Virus record (IMG/VR): IMGVR_UViG_3300032053_000049
Span: 1-64,000 of that record
Reading direction: 5' to 3' (one strand)
Source: a virus
DNA: 64,000 nt
The translations under genes were made by a program, and so were the position numbers. Positions 45,001-53,727 of this stretch are shown piece after piece. The first letter of the stretch is position 1, and each line of letters starts with the position of its first letter. The notes beneath the pieces were generated by a model. The model had not been told where the DNA came from. It saw only the letters and a program-made list of their open reading frames with translations, and did not search any database.

Positions 45001-46955
45001 ACATTCCAACCAAACGAATACAATAATTCTTTTAAAGTATTTGTCGGTAAACTCGAACTTATTTGATTAAAAACATGTGTTTCAATCGGCAGGGCTGAAA
45101 TATAAGTATAAATGTTATCAAAATGATGCCCCACCATTGATAAAAATGTAAGATAATCTCCGTTATCTTTTGAATTTTCAGTTAAATATTCAGGAGTATT
45201 ATTAACTAAATTATCTCTATTATATTTATCGTATTTTGAAGCCGATATTGTATAATTTTCTACATAAAGTTCATTTTCAAATGAATCAGACGTTACATTA
45301 TAAATAAAATTTTCGCCATCAAACAAATATGATTCATAACCATCAAACGATGATATCAATTCATTTATTTGTTCTTGAACTTTTGTTTTTTCTGTTAAAT
45401 AGAATGGATATATTACAGACAAAGAAAGACTATTATTGTATTTAGTATTGATTTCTGATAAAGAACTACTAAGAGTATAATAGGTTGCCATTTTTGTTTT
45501 AAAGATATTAATTCTAGTAGCAGCAGAAGAAAATACAATAAAATTATTAAAATCCGAATAATCTGTATCTAATTTTTTTAATTCTTTATTTACATAAACA
45601 TCATTATTTATATCATTTGATAATGTTAAATCATCTTCGGAGTATAATTTATTAACATTTTCTTTATTTATAAATTTAGTTGTGGTTCCGAAATTTGGAG
45701 GACCGATAATTAATGTCTTATATTTTACTGGATTTTGAAGAATAGCAGTAAACACATAAGGAGACATACCAAAGTTAGATATCCAACATTCATCTTTGAT
45801 AATAAAATCAGGAGGTAATGCGTTTGCTAATTTTATTACTAATGTTAATGGATCTCCAGAGGACTGTCTTTCATCAAGATAATTGTGATCTATAATAGAA
45901 AAATATAAATTTTCACCAAAATTTAATACGTTTTTAAATGGTCCAAAATATTTCTTTTGGTGTTCATTTTGAATGGTATATATGAAATATTCATAAAAAT
46001 ATTGTACAAAAAAATCATAACAAAATACCTTAGCATCATAATAATCTTGACCTTTTTGTTCTTTATATTGTGAAAATGCTTGATCAATACGAAGAATAGT
46101 AAATTCTTTAAATTTATTTTCAATATCATCAAAATCAGCAATAATATTATTACCTTGTAAAAGATAATTGTTAAAATAAGATTTAATTCCTTGAATTCTT
46201 TGTATTCTTGTCGGGTCTAATCCCAACGAAATTTGTTCTTCTGTTAAACTTGTATACCTAATATAATCTTCATATAAATTTTTCAAAAATCTTATGACAG
46301 ATGCATCATCATTTAAAAAGAAAATATTTTTGAAAAAATTGATACTCTCTTCGTATCTGTCATACATAAGAGTATAAATATTATCATATGGACAATTTTG
46401 AGTTACTGATAAAAGTACAGGAGAAATATCACTTATAGGAAATTTTTTGAAACAAAATGCTGTATAAGGTATATTATTTGTATTAATAGGCAATAACTTA
46501 ATTTCTGTTCTTGATGGAGAAATGTCATTAATGACTAACTTACTACTTGGATTTCCTGCCATTTCTCTTGTAAAAATATATGAAACTTTATATGATCCGT
46601 CGGTAATTCCCATTGTATCCAAATCATTTATTGGATCTATAAGAATATTTTTACTTTTGTAAATTACAAATTGACTATTTAATTCGTTATAAGTGTATTC
46701 TATAGAATTATTTAAAGTATTGGTGTATGTTAAAGTAACTTTATTGTAGTCCTTTTTTTGATCCGACACACTCCAACTAATAAAATTATCATTGGTATCA
46801 TAAACTGATATTTCTGTTACATCTCTTTCAGAATAACCAAAAAATATATCTACACTTTGAGAAGATAAAAATAATGAAGTATCTTGTTCATTTAAAAATG
46901 ATCCGGAATAAATACTACCTGTAAAATTTCCTAATATTGGATATGATAATGACAT
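42042..46955 (-). CDS. very large baseplate/tail structural protein, 1637 aa
   Basis: One of the largest structural proteins here. It contains an RNRILVTLPGIYKTKGTEECVKYLMSCYGLP-type segment (here IWNRILVTLPGIYKTKGTEE), characteristic of tail/baseplate proteins that thread a helical motif before a beta domain. A LamG/concanavalin-like domain follows (RFSGVNDRIEGPFPQSAKTIEFKFSV), then long Tyr/Asn/Ser-rich beta regions. It comes after the gp6-like gene in order, where T4 has the large wedge gene 7, so a gp7-type wedge role is suggested by position and size only. No intein is seen. Confidence 0.75.
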   Translation of the reverse strand: MSLSYPILGNFTGSIYSGSFLNEQDTSLFLSSQSVDIFFGYSERDVTEISVYDTNDNFISWSVSDQKKDYNKVTLTYTNTLNNSIEYTYNELNSQFVIYKSKNILIDPINDLDTMGITDGSYKVSYIFTREMAGNPSSKLVINDISPSRTEIKLLPINTNNIPYTAFCFKKFPISDISPVLLSVTQNCPYDNIYTLMYDRYEESINFFKNIFFLNDDASVIRFLKNLYEDYIRYTSLTEEQISLGLDPTRIQRIQGIKSYFNNYLLQGNNIIADFDDIENKFKEFTILRIDQAFSQYKEQKGQDYYDAKVFCYDFFVQYFYEYFIYTIQNEHQKKYFGPFKNVLNFGENLYFSIIDHNYLDERQSSGDPLTLVIKLANALPPDFIIKDECWISNFGMSPYVFTAILQNPVKYKTLIIGPPNFGTTTKFINKENVNKLYSEDDLTLSNDINNDVYVNKELKKLDTDYSDFNNFIVFSSAATRINIFKTKMATYYTLSSSLSEINTKYNNSLSLSVIYPFYLTEKTKVQEQINELISSFDGYESYLFDGENFIYNVTSDSFENELYVENYTISASKYDKYNRDNLVNNTPEYLTENSKDNGDYLTFLSMVGHHFDNIYTYISALPIETHVFNQISSSLPTNTLKELLYSFGWNVDDIINNLNVDDVYLNSLNSPTYNVLSAQNRLQIIWNRILVTLPGIYKTKGTEECVKYLMSCYGLPSSLISIREYGGIDSSEDSTPTYKLDEKTYMLRFSGVNDRIEGPFPQSAKTIEFKFSVENPENYEEWQRIRLFTLYPYGSSESAWYVDIYKTPGQYTGKIALQMGSGSTGATLTSDVLPIFNGKIFSVMVRRKDVSPDFEYNVDSNATPCLYDLTIQRNEDGRKIFYSSTSLNFYAQDNRIFSQYGRFWLSDGTFVGTLDKLNIWDISLDDNDFEEHVNDLNSYGFSGSNAFRNLWVRLNWDYPQSMHTGSPSEMWIDNQSDYFYIPNYRSSTYLSSSVIPTAYSASQEIITTLWQTYYPTGSTDIVALNFPEVIDPNWSASYNCVWISSSVYPWHFREYEYQQDIDGSKFGPNKFKNRKIRKMDYSVEARFDSNDKSTFDEHVTVTGESNQIGFFIDPQDSKNKDILRYIGRSGIMELIGDPRNIYKSRYSDLINKNVEYNSFGNKKTLFNEMLTIYKFYFDKSIFEAIKNVVPARTNLFTGVVIEPTILERPKYQNKPISSSIVDFTTPATIDNLYNFSMSVLWGQFDTSSRFIGYSETIDLGYISNPLKIMPCNIDVGIGGYITDFTDEIQFGQYPNFQMFDRQWESSGSLPIFGIKGSTTYDIGMDERLIITSSQKPIYDSINLTANPVHQKLSYILKAWDKYHYYAKTGEYIRSENPSENLYDSSSIYLYKYIVVSEAMMRDLVYWYYKTNDANGNSDPSLDYWFGNYRHADSTFIGTPDQTVSNVYLVPGPFFPSDLSNYTLALRPTNRYFEIVSGYPKNHYTHKMEKFSKTKYGKYSTLTANVIYIKGQQTIDTTINEFGIDDGTYPVLSSNTSNINVVNASNVIQYAPSSAGTLIPDGTSITSNPQGMISNPLNRESETKPSSTVSMFSNITKKSAVFSKSTTQPILTDLSKKSNSITSSSDSWKPGPINWRF

Positions 46956-46958
46956 AAA

Positions 46959-47432
46959 TTATGGTGCATTATCTTGTTCTTCAACAGATAAAGGTAAATA
47001 TGGAAATTCCGATTGAAAATTTGCGGAAGAAAATCCCTGACCAAGTTGAATTCTCAACGGTATAATAATATCTCTTACAGACTGAATACTTGCTGCTGAA
47101 TTATTTTGTTCATTTTCTAAAATTAAAGTATCTAATCTGTTTTGTAATTCTTGATTTTTAATAGTTACAGAATTTAATTGATCTATTATTTCAATTGATG
47201 TCGAAGCGGTGACATTAGTTTTAACAGGTTGAGCAAATTCTGTAAAGGTAATATCATAAAAAGATAAAATTTTATCATTATTATAATTGATATTAGACAG
47301 AGGAATTGATAAATAACTTTGCTGAAATATAGAAGAAGATGGATTTAAAATAACATTACCAACATCATCAAATCGATAATTATATGTTCCATATTTCTCA
47401 AAATTTGTTATTTGAAGTGCAAAATCAATCAT
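46959..47432 (-). CDS. hypothetical virion protein, 157 aa
   Basis: Starts MIDFALQITNFEKYGTYNYRFDDVG and has a short coiled coil (SVTIKNQELQNRLDTLILENEQ). The end, FPYLPLSVEEQDNAP, is acidic. Unrecognised. It starts 32 bases after the DNRLRE-like gene and stops three bases before the 1637-residue gene, so it is likely part of the same baseplate transcription unit. Confidence 0.7.
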   Translation of the reverse strand: MIDFALQITNFEKYGTYNYRFDDVGNVILNPSSSIFQQSYLSIPLSNINYNNDKILSFYDITFTEFAQPVKTNVTASTSIEIIDQLNSVTIKNQELQNRLDTLILENEQNNSAASIQSVRDIIIPLRIQLGQGFSSANFQSEFPYLPLSVEEQDNAP

Positions 47433-47464
47433 TGTATGTATTTTCTATTATTTGTGAAGTGTTT

Positions 47465-49555
47465 TCATCTTATCACTTTAAATATACTACCATCGTCGAT
47501 AATATATACACTTGAACTTTGTTCAATTTTTATTAAAACTTTAAAATATCTTTCTTGTGGTAATCCAGAAGTATCTAACATAAAATAACTACCGTTAAGA
47601 TCACAAGATATTCTTGTATTATCATCAAAATCGAGAATAATTTCTTCGGTTTGATTGTCTTTTATTGCGTAATAAGATCCTGAGGGTAAATATTGAGGAG
47701 TAAGAAATTGAGAAAATTGTGGCAATCTCTGAAAATTTTTCAATGGATATTGTTCTCTTCCAAATATTTTTACTTTTATAATTTGATTATTTTTTACCTT
47801 TTCTGGTATTTTCACAACTGTTATAAATGGATTAGAAACTTGCATTGGTTGTAAACTACTTGAAGCCATTATTACACTACCAGTATATGAATAAGAAGAA
47901 GTATAAACGCTTCCTGTTAATTGAAGTGCCAACGTTCCACCTATATAAATTCCATCAACGAATTGTCCATTAAAACTAGAACTTGTAGATGATGATACAG
48001 TATAAGTTCCTAGTGCTTTACCATTAAATATACTTCCGCTAACATAAGCATAAGCAAAAGGATATATTCCGGACGGAAGTGGTATTGTTACTGTGTGACT
48101 GTAGATATTAGAAATAGGCCAAGAACCTGATAAAGAAGCACTAATAATTTGATAGTTTGTATACCAACCATTAAATGTACTTCCACTAAATGTACCATTG
48201 GAAAATGATCCAGTAATAATATAAGCATCAAATGTCTTACCACAAGGACCGGTTTGCCAAGACGAACTTAAAGTACTACTTCCCGTCATAGTTCCTACTA
48301 TCTTTAATCCTTTAATTAATCCCAATGTTCCATATCCAACTACTGGTCCACCAATTGATTGAATAGTTCTTGTAAGATAAGCATCTCCATTAAACATTCC
48401 AGATATTCCACCAAAAGGCATAGAAAATGTTGATCCAGTGGTTATTGATCCAGAAATACCTTCATTTATTTGTGCTATTGATATACTTGATGTTGTTAAA
48501 CTGCCTGTTACAATAGTAGTATCATTCCATCCTACATCTAAATATGGTGAATAAATTGTATTAGAATCTTGACTGAAGAAATATAAAGACATTCCACTAC
48601 TTGTGGGATTGGTTTCTTCACTAGTCATAACAACTAGTCCACAATTAGATATAGTATTATTAATCCAAGCATTAGCTATATTTGTAACATCCATTGAAAC
48701 ATCTCCCGCTTGATAATTAAATGCTTGAGATGCTGATGGAGTTATTAAATAGGAAGAACCTGTCATTGCCCAAAGACTTCCATTATAACGATCACGAAAT
48801 GACCAACTAGCTCCCTTTGAAGATCCTCCGTCGAAATAATATCCGTCGCCCATATCCCATCCTTCATAAAGAGGATAAGCAATAAGAGAATATCGAATAG
48901 GTAAATTCTCTTCACGGGCACATTTCATTATCAATTTATAAGTTGGATTAACAATACCTCCTGATGAAATAGATTGTGATATAGTAGTTAAATCAAATTG
49001 AAGAAGAGCTCTATTTGCAAAAGTTTTTGTAATTACAACGACATTTTGTTGATTTAATACTTGATATCCATCTAAATTTCCACTATAAATTTTTCCGGTA
49101 AAATTTAAAACTTTACCATTAATATACGAAAGATAATCAGACCATATAGAACCAGATACAGAACCACTAAAAATTCCACTAAAACTTCCACTAAATGAAG
49201 CGGATAACGATCCAGTAAAATTAGAAGAGCTATAAGAAGAAGATAGATAACTTCCCGTTAATGTTCCATTGAAGAAAGATGTGGTAACATTTGATACTGT
49301 ACTACTTGAAATAGATACAATAGCATTAGATGCAGTTCCATAAACCGTAGCATTATAAATTGATCCGGAAAAATTTGTAATACATAAATTTGAAATTGAT
49401 CCTGTGACTGGGTATGATTTAGTAGTCAATGTTTGTTTTGAAGTTATGCTCGGAACTCCTACTCGTAAAACTTCATTTAAACCAAAATTTGAGGTTTCAT
49501 AACCACTAATATTGGTTATGAATGTATCTTTTTCGGGATATAGAAAAATATGCAT
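47465..49555 (-). CDS. virion protein with DNRLRE-like domain and Gly/Ser/Phe repeats, 696 aa
   Basis: The N-terminus, starting FLYPEKDTFITNISGYETSNFG and including RALLQFDLTTIS, matches the DNRLRE/CBM96 style of beta-sandwich used for carbohydrate or surface binding. It flanks a repeat-rich insert of the SGSFSGIFSGSVSG and FNGQFVDGIYIGG kind that may form a beta-solenoid. The C-terminal part has KVKIFGREQYPLKNFQRLPQ. It is probably a baseplate or short tail-fibre protein. It follows an endonuclease after five bases. Confidence 0.75.
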   Translation of the reverse strand: MHIFLYPEKDTFITNISGYETSNFGLNEVLRVGVPSITSKQTLTTKSYPVTGSISNLCITNFSGSIYNATVYGTASNAIVSISSSTVSNVTTSFFNGTLTGSYLSSSYSSSNFTGSLSASFSGSFSGIFSGSVSGSIWSDYLSYINGKVLNFTGKIYSGNLDGYQVLNQQNVVVITKTFANRALLQFDLTTISQSISSGGIVNPTYKLIMKCAREENLPIRYSLIAYPLYEGWDMGDGYYFDGGSSKGASWSFRDRYNGSLWAMTGSSYLITPSASQAFNYQAGDVSMDVTNIANAWINNTISNCGLVVMTSEETNPTSSGMSLYFFSQDSNTIYSPYLDVGWNDTTIVTGSLTTSSISIAQINEGISGSITTGSTFSMPFGGISGMFNGDAYLTRTIQSIGGPVVGYGTLGLIKGLKIVGTMTGSSTLSSSWQTGPCGKTFDAYIITGSFSNGTFSGSTFNGWYTNYQIISASLSGSWPISNIYSHTVTIPLPSGIYPFAYAYVSGSIFNGKALGTYTVSSSTSSSFNGQFVDGIYIGGTLALQLTGSVYTSSYSYTGSVIMASSSLQPMQVSNPFITVVKIPEKVKNNQIIKVKIFGREQYPLKNFQRLPQFSQFLTPQYLPSGSYYAIKDNQTEEIILDFDDNTRISCDLNGSYFMLDTSGLPQERYFKVLIKIEQSSSVYIIDDGSIFKVIR

Positions 49556-49560
49556 AATAT

Positions 49561-50517
49561 TTAATGAATTAGAGGTAATCTTATAAATTTACACTTTAGA
49601 TGTTTTTCTATTTCTTTTTGCCTTCTAATATCTTTTTCTTTAAGATTACCGTTAAAATTAAAATGCTGTTTTTCATCTACTTCTAATACCACATTTTTTT
49701 CTTTGTCATATCCATCAACCCAATATCCCAATTCTTTAATATAATATTCTCCACCATTTATAGCGTGCTGAAAATTATATCCATTATTTTTCCCATATTC
49801 ATCTATTATTTTACAAGCATTTGCATTAAAAGCCGGTATTAATTGTTGACCATTATTTTTAATATTTTCTATTCTTTTTATATGAGCCAATCTTAAATTT
49901 TTACAATGTTCAACTGAACGTATTCGTGCTTTCATTGCTTTTGATTTATTTTTCTTATAGTCTTCAGAAGAAAAAGTTTTTTTCATTTTTTCTTTAACTT
50001 CTGGTCTTGACATTGCTTTTTTAATAATATCAGATAATTTTTTTCTTGTTTCTAAACTATGATGTTTACCATACATACCATTATTTTTACCACTTCGAAG
50101 AAAAGACAGTTTTCTTCTATATTCTGGATTATCTAATAGCTTTTTTCTAGTCAATACTCCTTTTTCTATAACATCTTTAGGTATAATTTTTCCTGTTAAA
50201 GATTTAGATATTTTCTTTATTGTTTCTTCACTTTTTGGTGGTCTTTTTAATGCAGAGCATTTTTTGCAATCAAAAAATCGTTTATAAGCATATTTAACAT
50301 AATCTTTTCCAGCTTTTCCACTATAACTTATAATTCTATTACAACTTGGACAATTTCTATACCAATTTTCATTTTCTTTCCATAAACCATCAGGAATACA
50401 TTTTGATGCTGCACATTTCCTACAATTTCCATTGCGTTCAATTGCTACACGAAGAAGATTTTCATTTTTATGAACAATATTCTCATTACAAGTTTTACAT
50501 TTTCTTATATATTCCAT
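49561..50517 (-). CDS. NUMOD3-repeat homing endonuclease, EDxHD-like, 318 aa
   Basis: Mobile endonuclease with N-terminal CxxC zinc pairs (CKTC, CRKC, CPSC, CKKC), a NUMOD3-like KNNGMYGKHHSLETRKKLS region and a C-terminal nuclease. The nuclease has YWVDGYDKEKN, then LEVDEKQHFNFNG (about 274-286) with Glu, Asp and His kept. It is the active-looking paralogue of the gene at 24446, sharing NGYNFQHAxNGGEYYIKELG. It separates the gp6-like gene from the DNRLRE-like gene, with small gaps on both sides (13 and 5 bases). Confidence 0.85.
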   Translation of the reverse strand: MEYIRKCKTCNENIVHKNENLLRVAIERNGNCRKCAASKCIPDGLWKENENWYRNCPSCNRIISYSGKAGKDYVKYAYKRFFDCKKCSALKRPPKSEETIKKISKSLTGKIIPKDVIEKGVLTRKKLLDNPEYRRKLSFLRSGKNNGMYGKHHSLETRKKLSDIIKKAMSRPEVKEKMKKTFSSEDYKKNKSKAMKARIRSVEHCKNLRLAHIKRIENIKNNGQQLIPAFNANACKIIDEYGKNNGYNFQHAINGGEYYIKELGYWVDGYDKEKNVVLEVDEKQHFNFNGNLKEKDIRRQKEIEKHLKCKFIRLPLIH

Positions 50518-50530
50518 ATCTTTAAAAATT

Positions 50531-52492
50531 TCAAAGGCAACTACCGCGTATATCTTTTTCCGGATATTTGCATTCCCAGATACTCGGATCTATTGAGGGG
50601 TACACCATGTCATTTTGCGTAGCTGCTTGAATATCGTAGGAAATTGGTGAATAGTTATCCCCATTAGTAGTTAATGGAGTAAGATTTTTAATGATTAATG
50701 ATGCAACGGTTTGTACACCTTCTGTCTTAGCAATTTCTAATCTTAAACTACTCAAATTGATTGGTTGTGAGAATTCCCATTTATCGATATCAAAAAAGTT
50801 TTGAACTGCACCAATTGCATTTCCTAAAACTTCTTTTTTATTATATCCTTTATATACAGTGATGATAAATTCAACACCAATGTTTATAACATAACCATCA
50901 ATTATATTAATTCCATCTGTTAACATTCTATATTGTTTCAAGTATGTTAAAAGATTAGAAATTAAAGCATCATTTGTTGTAGTTAAATTTTTATTACTAT
51001 CATAAGTTAACACATATAAATTTATAGCAAATGGATTACTTCTATCGTAAGCAATCTTACGAAAATAATTCTGAGTATTATTATTGATAACAGTAGCAAC
51101 ATTATTTTGATCCACGGTTCCTACTAAAATTTGATTTTGATTTACATCCAAACTATTATAAGTAATTACTTGAGCTTTTGATACCGTTCCGTATTTTGGA
51201 GGCAATGAATATACTCTAGTTAAATAGTCATTTTGAGTGACAATTCGGTTTTGAGCAGCAAACATAGCAATAGCATTTTGCTTAATTTCTTCATTTTCTT
51301 CCGGACCTTTACCTCCTGTAGTGGCTTCTTCATTATTTACTCTCAACGAAGTTTTAACTGTATTTAATAAATTTACTTCTTCAGGAGCTAAACCTTCGGT
51401 AGTATTGTCAATCTCAACATTACCTATATTAATAACAGAATTAGAGGGTGAATTAGACTCCAAACCTCCTCCTATAGTATACGTTACTGTTAAAGTAGTA
51501 TTATTAGGAGCAAGACCATATGTATCATTTTTTAAAAAATTGGATGGATCAAGAGATAGATTAAGAGCAGTAAGATTAGTGAGTCCTACCCCCACCTTTT
51601 CAGAACTTAAATTAATAATTTCGTCAGCAAAACCATTAGTACCTCCTCCGAATTCTAAAAATGTTCTATTATTTTCATCTACATTTATTGTAAATCTACG
51701 AGAAGTTTTCAAATATTTTAAAATATAAGGCACAGATCCTTTATATTGAGAAAGAGATCCTTCAAAAGCATCGTTATTTGGAACCCCATATAACACATTT
51801 TCTTGTGCCAGAAAATCTACTTCGTACCACTTGTTATTATCGGAATCTGTCACACTTATGATCTCTATAACATTCTCTTCATCGAGATACAAATCTAAAA
51901 ATGATTGCATTTCTCCAACTACGAACTGTTTAGTAACAGTTTTTCCAGATCGAATATGTGCCGACTTTTGAAGTAAGAAATAAATAGGAACATTTGTATT
52001 ATCTCTTGAATACACGGTTTGTATAAGAGGAGATATTGCTGTATTTACAGAAAAATTTATTGGTTCTGATGTTAAAAATGATTGACCAGAATTATTTGTG
52101 ACCTGCATATTTTCTTTAATATTCAAACAAAATTTTGAATCTGGAACATAATTTCCATTGTCATCTGTAATAGATGGACAAAGTTGATATATGTTAATTT
52201 TACCGGTGGCTCCTCTAGTAGGTTTAACTTTGTAGTTTAAATATCTCGACAAAGAAATTATATTTTTTCTTTCCTGAGTATTAATAAATAAACTTTCTTT
52301 AAAAATATAATCTGTATAATATGATAAAACGTCTCCAACATAAGATGCCATATCTATAAACATAAGACCTGGTGATGCATCTGTGAAATCTTTATAAGTA
52401 TTTGGATAATAATACTTTGCGAAATTTATCAATCCATCTCTAAATGAAGCAAAATCTCTATTAAGATATCTTATATCTTTACTTTGAGGCAA
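50531..52492 (-). CDS. baseplate wedge protein (T4 gp6-like)
   Basis: Forms the baseplate wedge ring. The N-terminal block IRYLNRDFASFRDGLINFAK and ASPGLMFIDMASYVGDVLSYYTD is the classic gp6/gpJ-like signature, and a conserved SLRLEIAKTEGVQTVASL sits near the C-terminus. At 653 residues it is close to T4 gp6 (660). The start at 52492 is TTG, because no ATG occurs before the signature and the frame is closed 16 codons further upstream. The endonuclease relic directly upstream probably removed the original start, so translation may be weak or use another codon such as ATT. Confidence 0.88.
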   Translation of the reverse strand: MPQSKDIRYLNRDFASFRDGLINFAKYYYPNTYKDFTDASPGLMFIDMASYVGDVLSYYTDYIFKESLFINTQERKNIISLSRYLNYKVKPTRGATGKINIYQLCPSITDDNGNYVPDSKFCLNIKENMQVTNNSGQSFLTSEPINFSVNTAISPLIQTVYSRDNTNVPIYFLLQKSAHIRSGKTVTKQFVVGEMQSFLDLYLDEENVIEIISVTDSDNNKWYEVDFLAQENVLYGVPNNDAFEGSLSQYKGSVPYILKYLKTSRRFTINVDENNRTFLEFGGGTNGFADEIINLSSEKVGVGLTNLTALNLSLDPSNFLKNDTYGLAPNNTTLTVTYTIGGGLESNSPSNSVINIGNVEIDNTTEGLAPEEVNLLNTVKTSLRVNNEEATTGGKGPEENEEIKQNAIAMFAAQNRIVTQNDYLTRVYSLPPKYGTVSKAQVITYNSLDVNQNQILVGTVDQNNVATVINNNTQNYFRKIAYDRSNPFAINLYVLTYDSNKNLTTTNDALISNLLTYLKQYRMLTDGINIIDGYVINIGVEFIITVYKGYNKKEVLGNAIGAVQNFFDIDKWEFSQPINLSSLRLEIAKTEGVQTVASLIIKNLTPLTTNGDNYSPISYDIQAATQNDMVYPSIDPSIWECKYPEKDIRGSCL

Positions 52493-52523
52493 AAATGATT
52501 TTTGGGTTGTAGAAGAAATAAAA

Positions 52524-52706
52524 TTACCCTTCCCTTTCTAAAATATTCTTACATTGTTTATTAACAACATCATATCTCCAAAACTTTTTTGGTTTTAAAA
52601 TGTTTATTATTTTTTCTTGTCTTACTAAATCTTTTTGTTTTTGTCTGTTATGATATTTTGAATCATATTCCAAAACAATATTTTTATTATATTTATCAGT
52701 CTCCAT
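52524..52706 (-). pseudogene. relic of a homing endonuclease C-terminus, 60 aa
   Basis: Encodes only the last 55 or so residues of an EDxHD-type endonuclease: NIVLEYDSKYHN then KDLVRQEKIINILKPKKFWRYD. It is nearly identical to the end of the intact gene at 56729-57604 (ALEYDSKYHN, KDLVRQQKIINILKPKKFWRYD). The DNA-binding N-terminus is lost, so it should not home. It sits between the gp25-like gene and the TTG start of gp6. An ATG lies two bases after the gp25 stop, so a short peptide may still be made. Confidence 0.85.
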
Positions 52707-52708
52707 AT

Positions 52709-53122
52709 TTAATTATTTATAGTGATATTAATTGTATCCTGTTGTTTCGTCATATTCACTAAAAAAGTCACGGCTATATCTAATTTATAAATATCTTGAT
52801 CGTGACTTATTTCGTCGGATGTATATAATGTAGAAGTTACGTTTAATACGGTTACGTTTGGTATCCACATAGAAATATCTTCAGATATTATATTATTAGC
52901 TATATCTGATAGAGTATCTACGTTTTGTTCAAATGTTATATTCCATAATCGACACCCAAATGTTGGTTGGAATCTTCTCTCACCTTGTCTGGTATTTAAA
53001 AGATTAATAATGTTAGTTTTTGTTTGGGTGATTGTATCATACGATTGAGCAAAAAATCCATTATTTCCATTTTCAATGGGAATTGTTATACCAATAGGCT
53101 GTTGAGTTAATGTTATAGCCAT
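52709..53122 (-). CDS. baseplate wedge protein (T4 gp25-like)
   Basis: Small 137-residue protein with the gp25/GPW-type fold. It initiates sheath assembly at the baseplate. Typical residues are INLLNTRQGERRFQPTFGCRLW (here IINLLNTRQGERRF) and the C-terminal strand DIYKLDIAVTFLVN. Length matches T4 gp25 (132). It starts four bases after the stop of the 199-residue gene. Order gp5-like, 199-aa protein, gp25-like, gp6-like is typical of contractile-tail modules. Confidence 0.88.
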   Translation of the reverse strand: MAITLTQQPIGITIPIENGNNGFFAQSYDTITQTKTNIINLLNTRQGERRFQPTFGCRLWNITFEQNVDTLSDIANNIISEDISMWIPNVTVLNVTSTLYTSDEISHDQDIYKLDIAVTFLVNMTKQQDTINITINN

Positions 53123-53125
53123 AAA

Positions 53126-53725
53126 TTATCCAGACAATACAGTAGATGGATTAATAAGACCACCAGAACCATTTTTCTTTTGTTCATCGATTTTTCTTAA
53201 TACCGCTCTAAAATCTTTCTTAAATACACCTTTTAATACATCAGGAACAGCAGACGTTCCTAAAACTGATTGTTGTGGTGTTCCGGTCGTGGCTCCTTCA
53301 GAAACAATTTGTTTTAAAAATCCCATATTAGTTCCATCTGAAACTACTGGTTTTGGAAATTGTCGTTGTTCTTCATAAGCAACTTCATTTTCATCCCCCA
53401 CCTTATCAAATCCACCATCCAACAACTCAGCTAAACTTGTTCCTGAATTTGCTACTCTTTGTAAAGGTTTAAAATTTCTAGCTGTCTCAGCCAATACCGA
53501 ATTTAATCTAGGATTATTAGTATAAATTGGAGTTACTGTCGGTATAGATTCAACGTCTTCTGTTTGTTTAGATGGTTTTCGTGATTCTTTTAAAACCTCA
53601 ACCAGTATTTTCCCCATAGCCTTATTTATTTCAGAAGATACTTCTTCTCTGATCTGTTGACGAATCTTATTCATCTTTCTTTCTACCAATTTATCAATCA
53701 TTTTTATTAAATCTTGTGCTTTCAT
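53126..53725 (-). CDS. coiled-coil protein between gp5- and gp25-like genes, 199 aa
   Basis: Unrecognised. The N-terminal 50 residues form a charged helix or coiled coil (DLIKMIDKLVERKMNKIRQQIREEV), followed by a Pro/Ser/Thr linker and a C-terminal basic patch (KGVFKKDFRAVLRKIDEQKK). Tight spacing on both sides (three bases from gp25 start and two from gp5 stop). It is probably a baseplate assembly factor or minor baseplate component. Confidence 0.72.
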   Translation of the reverse strand: MKAQDLIKMIDKLVERKMNKIRQQIREEVSSEINKAMGKILVEVLKESRKPSKQTEDVESIPTVTPIYTNNPRLNSVLAETARNFKPLQRVANSGTSLAELLDGGFDKVGDENEVAYEEQRQFPKPVVSDGTNMGFLKQIVSEGATTGTPQQSVLGTSAVPDVLKGVFKKDFRAVLRKIDEQKKNGSGGLINPSTVLSG

Positions 53726-53727
53726 AA

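Noticed and set aside
42042-46955. Intein or endonuclease in the 1637-aa protein
   Set aside because: No block A, His-Asn end or nuclease core is seen; its length is explained by large beta domains.
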